Assembly: GCF_024679095.1 (NCBI RefSeq)
Contig: NC_066509.1
Span: forward strand, 15,039,989-15,103,988
Length of the DNA: 64,000 bases
DNA from: Eriocheir sinensis
Taxonomy: Eukaryota > Arthropoda > Malacostraca > Decapoda > Varunidae
Direction of reading: 5' to 3'
Shown here: one piece after another, positions 1 through 25,803 of the stretch
Layout: the number at the start of each line of letters is the position of its first letter
Numbering within the stretch: the first letter of the stretch is position 1
Translations under genes and position numbers: made by a program
Notes under the pieces: generated by a model
What the model saw: the letters and a program-made list of their open reading frames with translations, nothing else
Told to the model about the DNA's origin: nothing
The model's database searches: none

Positions 1-75
1 AAGATTTGAATTATTAAGGCATAGTCATATAATGAAGTCAAGAGACAGATGGGTGTTTTAATTGGTGGTCAACAC

Positions 76-13814
<13,739 letters not shown>

Positions 13815-13865
13815 GTTGAAAGCCGTACGTTCTGCCAAGGAACTGACAGACGGAGTATTTAAGCC
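13815..13865 (-). promoter_or_regulatory. candidate beta-hexosaminidase core promoter and 5' UTR
   Basis: Immediately upstream (minus strand) of the proposed start codon lie TTAAATA at 13863-13857 and an exact arthropod initiator TCAGTT about 18 nt later. The TATA-to-Inr spacing is too short for both to act together, so one may be fortuitous. The assignment depends on exon 1 being correct. Confidence 0.3.
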
Positions 13866-14045
13866 TGCCGATTGGGACTGGCAGGCTGGGAGCAGAGGGA
13901 TGGGAGGCACGGAGGAGGTAGGCACAGGACAGGTTGCCAACAAGGTCCAGACTGCCACTGCCTTGAATGATAAACCGATCGATAACGAGACATATCAGTA
14001 TTTAGATTATAGTAACGTGCTACATGGTGTCTGTAAATGTACCTA

Positions 14046-14158
14046 TGTTCTTGTTGTTGTTGTTGTGGTTGTGGTTATGGTTGTTGTCATGCTGATAATG
14101 TTGCTTTTTTGTTACCATTGTTTGATTTCACTGTTATATGCTGTCATTATTATTATTA

Positions 14159-14204
<46 letters not shown>

Positions 14205-14218
14205 GTTATTTATATATA

Positions 14219-14282
<64 letters not shown>

Positions 14283-14599
14283 GATAATATTGTTGCTTTA
14301 CTCTATTACTACCTCTACAACAACATCAGTAGCAGCAGCAACTAAAAAAACATCAACATCATCATCATCAACAACAACAACAACAACAGCAACAACAACA
14401 ACAACAACCAACCACCACCAACAACAACAATAACACCAACACCCAACCAACCACGACTGACATCAACACCACCAACAAAAACACCACCACCACCACCAAC
14501 AACAACAACAGCAAGTTACTACTACTACTACTGCTACTATTACTACTACTACTACTACTACTACTATTTTTACTACTACTGTTACTACTGCTACCACTG

Positions 14600-14680
<81 letters not shown>

Positions 14681-14737
14681 TTTTTTTCTACTACTACTAC
14701 TACTACTACTGCTACTACTACTACTATACTACTACTA
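14046..14737. repeat. trinucleotide-repeat cluster: (GTT), (ATT), (AAC), (ACT)
   Basis: ATT repeats 14147-14284 with a short TA run, AAC repeats about 14360-14515, and ACT repeats about 14517-14737. They lie just upstream of the proposed hexosaminidase promoter. Poly-Ser, poly-Val and poly-Cys frames here are artefacts. Confidence 0.95.
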
Positions 14738-14939
14738 CATAAAAGATACCTCCACCCATGTATATTTTCCCGACACATAATCATGGAGGAGCCCCAATTC
14801 TGTTCGCTAATGACTATATGGCATCCAACCATATCGCTAATACTACTTAGCAATAAATCTATACTTAACACCTTGTCATCTGTTGCGTCTAGATATCCCT
14901 TTCCTTCCCTAGTCAAGTCACTCCCGACCCACCCTAATG

Positions 14940-15300
14940 TCACTCTCCACCACTGTGGCCTCATAGTCTATATTGGAGATGTTGGTGGCTTTTGGGCCAG
15001 AGTGTCTGGTGCCCCCGAGACATAGGATGGCGGACCTGAGCTGGGAGAATGAGAGGCGACACCTCATCTAGGCGACAACGTGGCTCCTTGGCTGATGCTT
15101 CTTTTCTGAGATGTTATGCGAGTCATGCGTAGGAGCATGTCTTCTCTTGCTCGATCCTTTGGTGGGCGGCTTTCAGGGGCAGCTCACGGTAACAGGTAAC
15201 CATCGGGTTGAATCTGCGGATGTCCATGAATGCCCTCTGTCCGCTCACCCAGAATCCGCGGGGACTTACATCAACCTGTGCCTCATGTGAAGTAGTGGCC
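14940..15300 (-). pseudogene. relic of a transposon-type ORF (G-F-W-x-x-G-Q-x-A-F-x-D-I-R motif)
   Basis: The minus strand around 15270-15140 reads D-V-S-P-R-G-F-W-V-S-G-Q-R-A-F-M-D-I-R-R-F, then N-P-M-V-T-C-Y-R, followed by an E-K-x-x-x-Y-A stretch and stops. I recall this pattern from repetitive ORFs in invertebrate genomes but cannot name the family with confidence. It is broken by in-frame stops after about 55 codons. Confidence 0.45.
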
Positions 15301-15315
15301 GTCCTGTATCTAAGG

Positions 15316-15660
15316 CAGGGGTTCCCAACCTTTTTGTCCCTCTGTACCCTTTGGGCATTTTTATAGGTTCCCGTGTACCCCTAAAAATTTAGGATAAAAA
15401 AAAAAAACGATGAAATTGTAATATTTTTATATTATTTTCTAATGAAATATGTATGTACAGACTGATGATATAATTTATATAACAGATTTGCTTACTAAAA
15501 TTAGGAAATTGAAAAAAAAAAAAAAAAACCATGACATTGTGAATGCAGATTACAACACCATGTATTGTACAGTAGTGGTTATTCTCTCGGACCCAATGTA
15601 CCCCCTGAAAAGTGCAAATGACCACTGGGGGGTACATGTACCCCAGGTTGGGAACCCCTG
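15316..15660. mobile_element. hAT-type MITE with perfect TIRs and 8-bp TSD
   Basis: 345 bp. TIR CAGGGGTTCCCAACCT at the left and its exact complement at the right. The 8-bp target duplication ATCTAAGG lies at 15308-15315 and 15661-15668. TIR type and TSD length are diagnostic of the hAT superfamily. It is non-coding and contains an A-run near 15515. The sharp ends suggest relatively recent insertion. Confidence 0.92.
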
Positions 15661-16106
15661 ATCTAAGGTGTTCGCCGTCCAGGGTCGCAACTTGGTGTAA
15701 ACATGGCCTAAGTATTCACCTGTGGAAATATGTTCATGCAAATGTGATTGGTATCCAATTTTTTGTGAAAAATGAATGTGCGATCATGGGTGTCGGAGCG
15801 CTGCTGGAGGACGGCTTGGCGACGAGGAAAAGCTGCCGAACTTTATGTAATTTCTGATTTACTAGGGTGAATTTTGCGTTTTCTTTTTATATTTTGATTC
15901 TCAAAGCGTTAATTTACCCATACATGTCAACAGAACGATCTTACAACATATAATAGCGAAGAAATCCGAGGCATATAGATGCCCAGGCTCAATTCTGCCC
16001 GAGGCTCAATTTTGCCAATGACAGGGGCCTATATTTTTCCTTCCCCTGTCGTTATTAATGAAGCCCCGAGGCCCCCGACCAGTGTTGCCAATTTTTTTTT
16101 TTTTAA

Positions 16107-17330
16107 AGTAAAGGAGACAGTTCAAGGGCACCTTTCATAAGGGGTTTGGACAGTATAGGGATGATCATGAGTAGCAAGTCGTGTGCTGCGGGGCCGCGGG
16201 AAGAGGAAAGGCATGCAGTTAGCAACTTCAGAAGAGCAGTCGGCATGAAAATGTCGACAGAAGATAGAAAGAGAGGCAACATGGCGGCGGAATTTAAGAG
16301 GTAGAAGACTTTCAGTACGAGGAGGAGAGCTGATGAGACGAAGAGCCTTACGGCCGTAGTATTAATCTCCCCCATTCCCGTTCCCATCCCATCCCTTTTC
16401 CTTGGCTGTGACCCGCAGTTTTAAGCGTCCCCGGGTGGTTGGGGTTGATTAACACTACCTGGAGAGAGAGCGGATGGGGTCGAAAAAGTGTTGACTCCGC
16501 GGGGTGCGAGGCAGAACATCTTTAGGTTCCCCTTCGTATATTTCATGAATAAATAGTGTTATATTTGTTATTATAGAAGAAAATATATTGAAAAGTATCA
16601 GAATATTTCTGACTGATATTGTATCGCAAACTTTGCTGAAGTTAATATATTTCTTTTAGTTTGTAAAGACTCTTGTGTTTCCATTTGATTGTAAACATAC
16701 AGCTATTTCTAAAGATTTCTTTATAATTGCCCCAAAAAAGGCAAAAGACGGCAGATAGATGACTAAATATGGCATTATAGTAATACTTAACATATACCAT
16801 AAAAAAGAGCATTTCTTGGTGACCACCTCGATTTAAGACAAAAATGCCACCAATGACACGACCTGGCAACCCCGGTGTGGCTGGCCAGGTGTGTGTGACC
16901 AGTCATGGATACCAACCTGTCTCATAATTTAACTTACCCGCGTTACCTGTTATTTACATGTAGATCAACAACGCTATTGTTTTGTTTTATGATATATAAT
17001 ATATATGAATACAATGGTGTGTGAAAAATGCATTATTTATCTCGTTTTCTGTAATTATTGGTTTGAAAGTGCTGCCAACATTATTATGACCTGCGGGTTG
17101 GTCTTGTCTGGCCCGCCGGGGACGGGGAGGGGATGGGGCGGTTTACACATACCCCAGACCCGCGTATGGGGATGGGGACGGAAAGGGAATGGGGAAGATT
17201 AATACTACGGCCGTTAGACTCCGCTCTGTCAAGGAGAGCTGTGTGAGTGGAGCCCCCCCACACACATGAGATGCATACTCCATACGAGGGGGGACAAGGC
17301 CCCTGTAAATGGATAGCAACTGTGCGGGTG
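16107..17330 (-). mobile_element. jockey/CR1-like LINE 3' fragment interrupted by MITE
   Basis: Minus-strand LINE 3' sequence at 16107-16348 and 17214-17330, matching the 3' part of the copy at 8.2-11.5 kb. It is split by the MITE at 16349-17213. Part of its 3' UTR is deleted relative to the longer copy. Confidence 0.8.
16349..17213. mobile_element. PIF/Harbinger-like MITE, long form, same LINE site as the 2941-3388 copy
   Basis: TIR CGGCCGTAGTATTAATC and complement. The flanks TTA (16346-16348, 17214-17216) are the complement of the TAA flanks in the other copy, because this LINE lies on the other strand. It contains about 400 bp (about 16420-16830) that is absent from the short copy. No transposase is present. 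Confidence 0.75.
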
Positions 17331-17781
17331 AAAAGATATTCACCCAATTACTATAGTCTGTTTGGAGCATGAAGTCGGTTTAAGGTGTGGCAGATTCCAG
17401 AATTCCCATGAGTGCAGCGCTGCCAGTTCGACCGCCAATTATCAGATTAGCACTCTCTCCCGGCCTACCCACCCACAACCCACCTGTTTATCTCTCTCTC
17501 TTTCCCTCTCTCTCCCTCTCGACCCGGGGGAGGGACCTAGGGGGACACACCGACCACCACCACCACCACCACTGCCAACACCACAACGTGGCACATGGGA
17601 AAAAATCGCTGCCACATGTCATAGAATTTATACAAATCCCTGTTATAATCCTAAACATCGACACTCATTGTACTATGTAGCTTCCTTTACTATATACAGA
17701 ATATATAAAATATCACTTTAAAATAGCACATGGATGGGAAACAAAAGAGAGAGACGCATGTACGAAGGTTGATTTGGCAGG

Positions 17782-18840
17782 ATGGCTAGAGGTAAACGAC
17801 GATACCAGCTCCACCCTGAACCGACTTCGTGCTCTGAACAGACTATAGCATCCACCTCATTACCCTCTGATTGGCTTTTGGCAAACATTAATCCTTTATT
17901 CAAGACAGGTAACCGGACTGACCCAGCCAATTATCGCCCCATCTCACTAACATCGATTCCATGTAAAATTTTCGAACACATAATACACATACACATAATG
18001 AATCACCTTGACGCAAACAACATCCTTACTGACTCACAACACGGCTTTCGACCTAAACGCTCATGTGAATCGCAACTCATTACTACATATCACGACATTA
18101 CGAGGCTACTTGACCGACGTGACATTAAACAAGTTGACACTATTGTTTTAGATTTTGCCAAGGCCTTCGACAAAGTCCCGCACAAAAGATTGACATTAAA
18201 ATTGAAATACTACGGTATTTCAGGACCTAGTCTTCACTGGATCACTGCATTTCTTACTAATAGGACTCAACGTGTTCTTCTTGACGGATCTTCATCTGAC
18301 ACTGTCCCTGTTTCTTCAGGTGTCCCACAAGGCACCGTTCTAGGCCCCCTTCTTTTCCTCCTGTACATTAACGATCTTCCACTGTCAACGCCTAATTCTT
18401 CCACTAGACTATTTGCCGACGATAGTTTACTGTTCAGAGCAGTAAAGACTACTGACGACTGCAGACTACTACAAAACGATTAGGACGCCCTCGAGCGGTG
18501 GGAGCGCACCTGGCAGATGCACTTCCGACCAAACAAATGCAAACTATTAAGATTCACCAGAGCGCACAACCCCATCCATCACACTTACACTCTCCACAAT
18601 TCAGATTTAGAATCAGTTCACACACACAAGTACCTTGGTATCCATCTCTCAACTAACTTGAAATTCAACACTCACATAGACCACATCAGTGCCACAGCCA
18701 ACCGAACACTGGGGTTCCTGAGGAGGAATTTACATAACTGCACACCTGACATTAAATACATAGCTTATAACACTTGTGAGACCAACACTCGAATACTGCT
18801 CCATGGTGTGGGATCCTTACACACACACACACAGAAACAT
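17782..18840 (+). mobile_element. second LINE family (CR1/L2/Rex-like), reverse-transcriptase part, inactive
   Basis: It encodes N-Y-R-P-I-S-L-T-S-I-P-C-K-I-F-E, Q-H-G-F-R-P-K-R-S-C, L-D-F-A-K-A-F-D-K-V-P-H, S-G-V-P-Q-G-T-V-L-G-P-L-L-F and F-A-D-D-S-L-L-F, then the thumb (Y-L-G-I-H-L-S-T-N). An in-frame TAG at 18481-18483 and a later frame break near 18780 inactivate it. The sequence stops abruptly in a CA run at about 18820. The 3' end of the same family is at 56219-57025. Confidence 0.85.
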
Positions 18841-19090
18841 TGATAGGCTAGAAGAAATCAAGATATGTGTATTGTACAGGCGTAAATACTGCCTTAAAAC
18901 ACATAATTAGCGTTGTAATCCCTCAATTAGATGGGTTTTTTTTACGAATGAATGCACGTTACTTGCATATTTATCCTTGAAATAAAAATATACTCGCTTA
19001 TGTAGCCTATATTCTGAACATTTTTGTATGTTACCTTCATAGTTTTCCGTCGCTAACGCCAATTTATCAGCGTGCCTCGCTATCACAAGA

Positions 19091-19378
19091 TTGGGTATTA
19101 TTCTAATGTTTGCCCATACTCACCCCTCGCAACCAAAATTGGCTAGGGGGCCATTGTCATCATGCCTCACTGGTGCAGCCAAGCAATGGGTGTGGGCGTG
19201 GGAAGCTGTGACTGCTGAGGTCAATCGCGTGAGTGGCTTCGTGAGTAGTGTGGAGGAGGTCAGAGCAAAATTCTACGACGTTAAACTCCACAGCAAGAAT
19301 ATTGGAGACTTGAGACGGGAGGTGACTGTCACAGATGAGAACATTATTCCCTCTGCACTGTCTACAGTGTTTTAACAA
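19091..19378 (+). pseudogene. Myb/SANT-like DNA-binding domain relic (transposon-associated)
   Basis: The frame encodes W-E-A-V-T-A-E-V-N-R-V-S and S-S-V-E-E-V-R-A-K-F-Y-D-V-K-L-H-S-K, the helix pattern of Myb/SANT-like proteins that accompany PIF/Harbinger transposases. The N-terminal helix is weak and no nuclease partner is adjacent. Probably a remnant. Confidence 0.5.
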
Positions 19379-19439
19379 GCTGGGAAGTCATATGGGTGGA
19401 CAGTTCCACAGATTTACATACTATAGACTGCGGCCTGCA

Positions 19440-19819
19440 AGTGAAGCTAGCCTGAGGCCGTGCACGGGTGTGCCTAGTTCATCCCAAACCGACGACTTCA
19501 CACACCTCACTCCTACCCCGTTTCCTGACCCCAACATTTATTTTTGAGAAAAATGGAGACCACCATCATCTTCCTGAGAAAATTCTGCATCACACTAGCA
19601 TAAAATTGTAACAAAAATGTGTAAATTCACATACGAAAATCAGAGTTAAATGAATAGGGAGTACACATTTTCTTGCATTTTTTTCTCTTCAACTCCTTCG
19701 TACTCAGCTGGTTTTCGTCACATCGCTTTTATAAACCCAGATCCTAAATCTGCATGCTTTTCTGCTTCTGATGGTGTAGGGCACGTCACGAGGTAAAAAT
19801 ATACATATAGGCTCAAAAT
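19440..19819. mobile_element. fold-back element half, split by a hAT insertion
   Basis: It shares AAACCGACGACTTCACACACC, ACTCAGCTGGTTTTCGTC and GTAGGGCACGTC with the fold-back at 27334-28073. It resumes after the hAT element at 21004 with CTCAAAATCGCCTCCGAAC, as in the other copy. Confidence 0.7.
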
Positions 19820-21003
19820 CATAGCTGGGCACGATAACAGAAAACCTTATTCCCGATAACCGATAACTGATAATGGAAAACCTTATCGGTGATAACCGAT
19901 ATTCGTTAACTGGAAACACAAATATGGGCGATAACCGATAACCGATACTCGATATAAATCCACAATTCCGATACTAGCTAGCGATAAGTCCGATAGGCGA
20001 AAACGGTACTATATTGATATTTCAAATAAAAAAAATAGATAAATTCAAATTTTCATTATCTGTATTTTAGAAAACTTACAAAACCTGAAAACCACACGTT
20101 GATACGTACCTATGGATGGTAGTAATAGAAAAGCCTGAACCAGTGTTGTGTTATTTGGCGTCCCCACCGTCAAAAGGTGGCGCTTTTGTTTACAAACACT
20201 GGTCTCTCGTGAACTGCGCATGCTCAGACTAGCAAGCATAGACCTGTACATTCTCACAAAGCTTTTTAACCATAATTAAGAGTTGCTGGAACGCTGAATC
20301 AGACATACAGTACCACTACCACCATCACCACTATTTCTAGAACGACACTCTGTACGAGTTGTATTTATATGTACAGAGTGTCGTTCTAGAAACAGCGAGG
20401 ATGGTGGTACTGTTTGTCTGATTCAGCCTTCCAGCAACTCTTAATGTGTTAAAAAGCTTTGTGAGACTGTACAGGGCTACGCTTACTGGTCTGAACATGC
20501 GCAGTTCACGAGAGACCAGTGTTTGTAAACAAAAGCGCCAGCTTTTGACGATGGGACACCAAATAACACAACACCGGGTGCCTTCAATACCATGGCATGC
20601 TCACAAACGAATATGGAATATCAAATTTGAGGCAGTGAATAATCATTTTTGGGGCAAAGTTAAATGATTTTTCTCTTTGATATATTGATTTTTGAGTCTA
20701 ACATAAAAAATAACCTAGTGTTTTAATGTTGATGATCTAAGTATGAAATCTCTTCACCGAAGATATTTCATACCCCGAAGTTTTTTCATACAACACCGGG
20801 CGCCCGGGCCACGCATGCGCAGTAGGGAGGAGACAACGTTTTTTTTCTGAGAGGCGGAAAAAAGTAGCGATTATCGCTAGTTTGGTTACAAAAGTAACGA
20901 AGATACCGATATATATTTAAATAAGTAGCGGATGGCCGATAACCCGATTTTGTTATCAGCGATAAAGTATCGCGATAACTTATCGCGATAACGCCCAGCT
21001 ATG
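19820..21003. mobile_element. hAT-like non-autonomous element, CGATAAC-rich, with central palindrome
   Basis: TIR CATAGCTGGGC and GCCCAGCTATG; 8-bp TSD CTCAAAAT at 19812-19819 and 21004-21011. The ends contain many GATAACCGATA repeats. The centre (about 20110-20590) is a long imperfect inverted repeat folding around 20362 (loop near TTGTATTTATATG). Non-coding. Its target is the fold-back element. The TIR starting with CA and the 8-bp TSD both fit hAT. Confidence 0.88.
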
Positions 21004-21777
21004 CTCAAAATCGCCTCCGAACATGAGCCGCGGCAGTGTCTATCCACTTACCACGCCTGCGGTAACTCAGTTACGGGTGCTCGGAGCCGCGGTAACTTTT
21101 GACCTTACCACGGGTCCGGTAAGTGGTTGATGAATGCAGATTTACCGGGTGGGCGGAGATACCGCGAAACTTACCAGACAGAGGTCCGGTAAATGGTATG
21201 ATGAATCCCGCCCTTGCAAGACTGTCTCACTCCTGTGACGTCATGTCCTCTCCTTGTATTCTTCCTCCAAGAGCAGCAGTGTGAACACCTTCCCGTGCTC
21301 TGATTGGAGGGACATTGGAATGTATCGTGTGGAGGCAGCGGCGTGCCAGCCGTAGGAATGTTGAGTGGCAAAATTTTCAACAGTACCTTCCACCACCGAT
21401 TGTGTAATACTGACAGCATGACACCATGCCGGACTTGTTTGACTTATTCTTTATTTCATTAAGAAAATATCTGACAAGAGGCCGCACTAATGCATTCCTA
21501 TTAACCACGGGATTGAGTGTTAGAGGTTATGTCGATGAATGCTCTTAGTTTGCCATCAATAATCATTATAACGACATGAATAATGTACAGCACTCAGATT
21601 TTTTCATGTAAACATGATATAGTGGCCATTACAACTCTGATAATTTGCTAATTTGGTACAGAAAAATGTCGATTAAGCCTCGCTGGACCCCATAACGCCG
21701 CAGCGCTTGGCTCTGGCAGCGAATCCGGCAGGGCCACCAGATGGCAGCTCAGTTCAGCATAGCACCCCATTGATAAG

Positions 21778-21880
21778 AAAGAGGTTCGAGGAGTTATCAA
21801 GACACTTCCATCTCAGGTCGGCAGCCAGAAGGGGAGTTCTCCCTGGGGAAATTTGTGTTCCCCCCCACCCCTAGCGCGAA
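21778..21880 (-). mobile_element. short LINE 5' fragment
   Basis: GGTTCGAGGAGTTATCAAGAC, then CGGCAGCCAGAAGGGGAGT, matches 11157-11220 of the long LINE copy almost exactly (as read on the plus strand). Confidence 0.75.
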
Positions 21881-22385
21881 ATGCGTTAGTTCTAGTGCAA
21901 TGGCATCACAAACAGCGCGTAAATTTCGTATTTTGCGCATAGCGCATTTTTTTGTGCATTTTTGTTCAATTTGGTGCACGTTCGAGCGCATTTCTGGGAA
22001 TCCATGGTTATAGGTAAGGTGTGTGTGTGGAGGTCGATCAGGACAGAAGGTCGCACCCAGTCTCCAAGGCCTACTATAATTATATAAGGATTAGAGAGCG
22101 AGGGAAAGGGAGCGGTGCATACCGTCACACCCTCCTTACCTTACCGCCCCATAGAAACAGTCAGTCCCCCCTCCGCACACACACACACATTCACTGCGAT
22201 GGATTCATCAAAAGTTCCGGAAAGGCAGTTGCGGATTTACATTGAGGACAATGAGGCTGCAGCCTCCCTAGGCCCCGCGGGCATTTAGGGGGCCCCCGAT
22301 GACTAGGAAATAAATCAGTAAATAGTAAATAAATAAAGATAGAATAATTTCGGAACTAATTTCGGAAATACACCAATTTATATAG

Positions 22386-22387
<2 letters not shown>

Positions 22388-22451
<64 letters not shown>
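22388..22451. repeat. (GA)n microsatellite
   Basis: Uninterrupted GA dinucleotides abutting the left end of the next element. Confidence 0.97.
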
Positions 22452-22453
<2 letters not shown>

Positions 22454-22927
22454 AAGCTACGGTTACACTAGTCAACGAAATGGTTGGATTCCAACGATTC
22501 GCTTGAATTTCGTCCAAGGTTGGAGGATTTTGTTTGGAATCCAAGCGTAGGGTTGGAGGAAAGATATCTCGCCCAGTAGCGTTGTACTCCTTCCCTTGGA
22601 TCTCATCCAAGGGAAGAAAACTGAAGATCTAAGTTATACAGTATTCATATTTATGACATATTTGAAAAGAAAGTATACAGCTTATTCAGTCATAAGAGAT
22701 GAAGTATTTATTAGTATAAAAATATCTTGAAATAGGAATAAAATTTTATAGAATGTATGCAGTGGCAATAGGCAGACATTCGTTTGACTACCATTGCGGT
22801 GTAAACATTTCCTCTCCCTACGCGTCATAACTTCAACTGTTCTCGCCGTGATGGAGTGGAAAACTGAAGTTATTCACGATCTCCTGAAGAAAGTTCGACC
22901 CCAAGAGGTGCTTTGGAATGTTATTAG

Positions 22928-23112
22928 CAGAGCTGGGCGCGTTACTGGATATCGGGTAGTCCGGTACCGCTCCTCCGCACCTCGAAACACATATAGTCCG
23001 TACCTGTACTTCCGCGCCTAAAATTTTTTCACTCGTTCCGGTACCGCACCTCCGCACCTCCGGTACCGTACCCAAAACTATTAAAGCGCATACTGCAGCA
23101 GCATTATTATTA

Positions 23113-23164
<52 letters not shown>

Positions 23165-23442
23165 TATTTTTGTTATCATTATTGTCATTTTAACGCATAG
23201 AATCTCCACCACCTGAAGTAAAGTAACTACTTTTACACTCATCATAATTATCATACCTCAGTACACATGCAACACAGAAAATTCCGGTTAATATCATAAG
23301 ATATGTTGCTGATTCAGTTTATGTATCCAAGTTCATTATAATTTACGACGGACGACAAACGGTATATTTGAACAACATGCCCTGCAGCAGACCGCGTAAA
23401 CGACCGAAGTATTACTGCAGAGCGCGGAAGTGCCCAGCTCTG
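22928..23442. mobile_element. nested hAT-like element with TIR CAGAGCTGGGC
   Basis: CAGAGCTGGGC and GCCCAGCTCTG ends with GGTACCG-rich subterminal sequence and an (ATT)n core (23103-23160). A clean 8-bp TSD is not seen; TTATTAG occurs on both sides but is offset by 4 nt at the right. It interrupts the MADF-like frame. Confidence 0.55.
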
Positions 23443-23498
23443 GAACTTATTAGGCTTACCACCCTCTCCCTTCCCTCCGTCCCTCCCCTCCTTCTCTT

Positions 23499-23499
<1 letters not shown>

Positions 23500-23540
<41 letters not shown>
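23500..23540. repeat. (CT)n microsatellite
   Basis: CT dinucleotides within the TTAA-flanked element. Confidence 0.95.
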
Positions 23541-23542
<2 letters not shown>

Positions 23543-23960
23543 CCACCCTTACGGCAAGGTTGGACTCATCTAACCACTCGTCCAAAGATAGAACTGGATG
23601 GACAGCTGTTTAAGGTTGGATCGTTGACTAGTGTAACCGTAGCTTAAGGAGTTGGAGCGAGGTTGGAGAAAGAAGGCAAGCCGGTGATCTGTGGAGATGT
23701 GGCATCAGTGGGGGAATTCCGGTGCCCCACCCTAATGTCCATTTCTCGCTGCGCTGAGTATAGTACCCCCTCTGGTTCATGAGCAGAGCCCCATCTGTCA
23801 GCATTTTGCTTACGGACGGGGCCTGCTCAAACAAAATTGTTCCCGTGAAATACCGCCTTTACTGAGTGCCTATACTGAGAGAGTGGCTGATTGTAATAGC
23901 CGCGCTACTGCCACGTCACCCCATCAGTCTCCTCAGAGGAGCTCGCTACCCCTCTCCACC

Positions 23961-24001
<41 letters not shown>

Positions 24002-24236
24002 ACGTTATTATATATAATAAATTATCTTTTGCTTGGCTGTGCAGGATGCGAGAGTGAGACCTACGTGAGTCTTCCGTGGTGGCGGAAGGGTGAATGGTGC
24101 GTCCTGGCGCCTGTTGCCAAGGTCCCTCAGGCGGCAACGTCGCATGAGCCACGTTGCCAAGTGAAATGGAAGGTTTACTGAGTCGTTGTCATTCCCTCAA
24201 ATCCCAAGCCATTCATAACACCATGCAGTCGTATTA

Positions 24237-24383
<147 letters not shown>

Positions 24384-24833
24384 CATAAATAGATAACGTA
24401 CAGACTAACAGTGAGACAGATCGCCATGCGCAGGTCATCTAGATGTGTAAGCAATTGGGCGGTCATCCGGGCCAAGCCACAGGTCTCAAGTTAGAGGCGA
24501 TAGACTATACAGATACCAGAAAAAAAGTTTCGTTTTTAAAATCGGAGGACGATGTTTACCGAAAATTTATAGAAAGATTTTGGAGGTTAAGAAGGTCGCG
24601 GAAGAGGTTATGAAGGTCATGGACGAGGTCTCATTGGCTGGGGAGGTGATGGAGGTCGAGGAGGTTATACGGGTTAAAAAGTGTTGAAAATGTTGTAGTA
24701 GCTAGAGGTCGAAGAGGAGACTGTGGGGGTTTAAAAAAGTTGTGAGGGTTAAGAAGACATGGTTGTCAGGAAGAAGTTTGTAGAGGCAGAGAAGAAGCTG
24801 CAGTGGTTGAGGAGGAGGTTGTGAAGGCTATAA

Positions 24834-25329
24834 GGGCCGAGTCACACATACGCGGTTCAGCGATACGGTTCATTGCGGATAGCTATCCGCAATGAAACGT
24901 ATATCCTTCCACCATAATCCGCCACTATCCGTACCAACCGCACGGAACCGTGGAGGGGTTGCGGTTGGTTTGAAATGTTAAAAAATACCGCAGCTTGCCG
25001 CCACGGCTGAGCATCCGCAATCGAAACGCTGTGGCGCCGCAAGAGATACGCAATAAATCCGTATTGTGCGCAATCGATCCGTATTGAACGTAGTCGATCC
25101 GTATTGAACGTATTTGATCCGCAATGATCCACAATGAACCGCAACTAATTTTAAGCTGCGCGGTCACACACACGCGGTTCAGCGATACGTTCATCGCGGA
25201 TAGCTATATCCGCAATGAAACGTAAAGCCATCCGCCATAATCCGCCACTATCCGTAAGTCCGCACGGAACCGCCAAAAATCAATCCGCAATGAACCGTAT
25301 CGCTGAACCGCGTATGTGTGATCCCAGCC
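24834..25329. mobile_element. PIF/Harbinger-type MITE, TSD TAA
   Basis: The ends GTCACACATACGCGGTTCAG and CTGAACCGCGTATGTGTGAT are inverted; TAA occurs at 24831-24833 and 25330-25332. A ~115-bp piece of the left end is repeated directly at about 25159-25270. The outer TIR (CACACAT...ATCCCAGC) resembles that of the Harbinger element at 38762-40876, which hints at a shared transposase source. Confidence 0.8.
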
Positions 25330-25803
25330 TAAGGAGGAGGTTCTAGAATCTAGAGGCTGTGAGGCTGAGGTTGGGGAGGTCAAAGATGAGGTTGTGGAGG
25401 TCAATGAGAAGGTTGAAGGTGTTGAGGCAGAGGTTGTGGAGGTCAAAGAAGTGATTGTGTGGCTGCGGAGGTTGTGGAGTTCGAGGATGGAGGAGTCTGT
25501 ATGTTGTTGTCAAGGAGAAAGGCGGTGGTTGAGGAGGAGGATGGGAAAGAGGTTGTGGTGGTTGACAAGAAGGGTATGGAGACAACGAGCCTGGAACGGA
25601 TGGAGGAGTTGCAATCGATTGTTCATGTGAGGAAAAAAAAGTCAAATTCATTAATATCTGCTGATGCCATGGAAGGAGTTTCAGTGAACTGTTAGATTAT
25701 TATGGACAGCGAGTGAGTTGTAATATTGCAAATTATTATATGTGAATAACTTTGAAGATATACGTATAGTCACTTGAATTTTTGGTGACTATTTAGTGGC
25801 AAT

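Larger units (their letters stand above)
22456..23643. mobile_element. TIR DNA transposon flanked by TTAA, with a MADF-like coding start
   Basis: TIR GCTACGGTTACACTAGTCAAC and its complement; TTAA lies at both borders (22452-22455, 23644-23647). That fits piggyBac (TTAA) or a Harbinger TTA/TAA site. An ATG at 22851 starts M-E-W-K-T-E-V-I-H-D-L-L, then E-V-L-W-N-V-I-S, which resembles the start of a MADF domain and favours the Harbinger reading. That frame is interrupted at 22928 by a second element. It also contains ATT and CT microsatellites. Confidence 0.7.

Noticed and set aside
14037..14964. Poly-Ser/Val/Cys 'protein' of 198 codons on the minus strand and poly-Ile on the plus
   Set aside because: Trinucleotide repeat artefacts.
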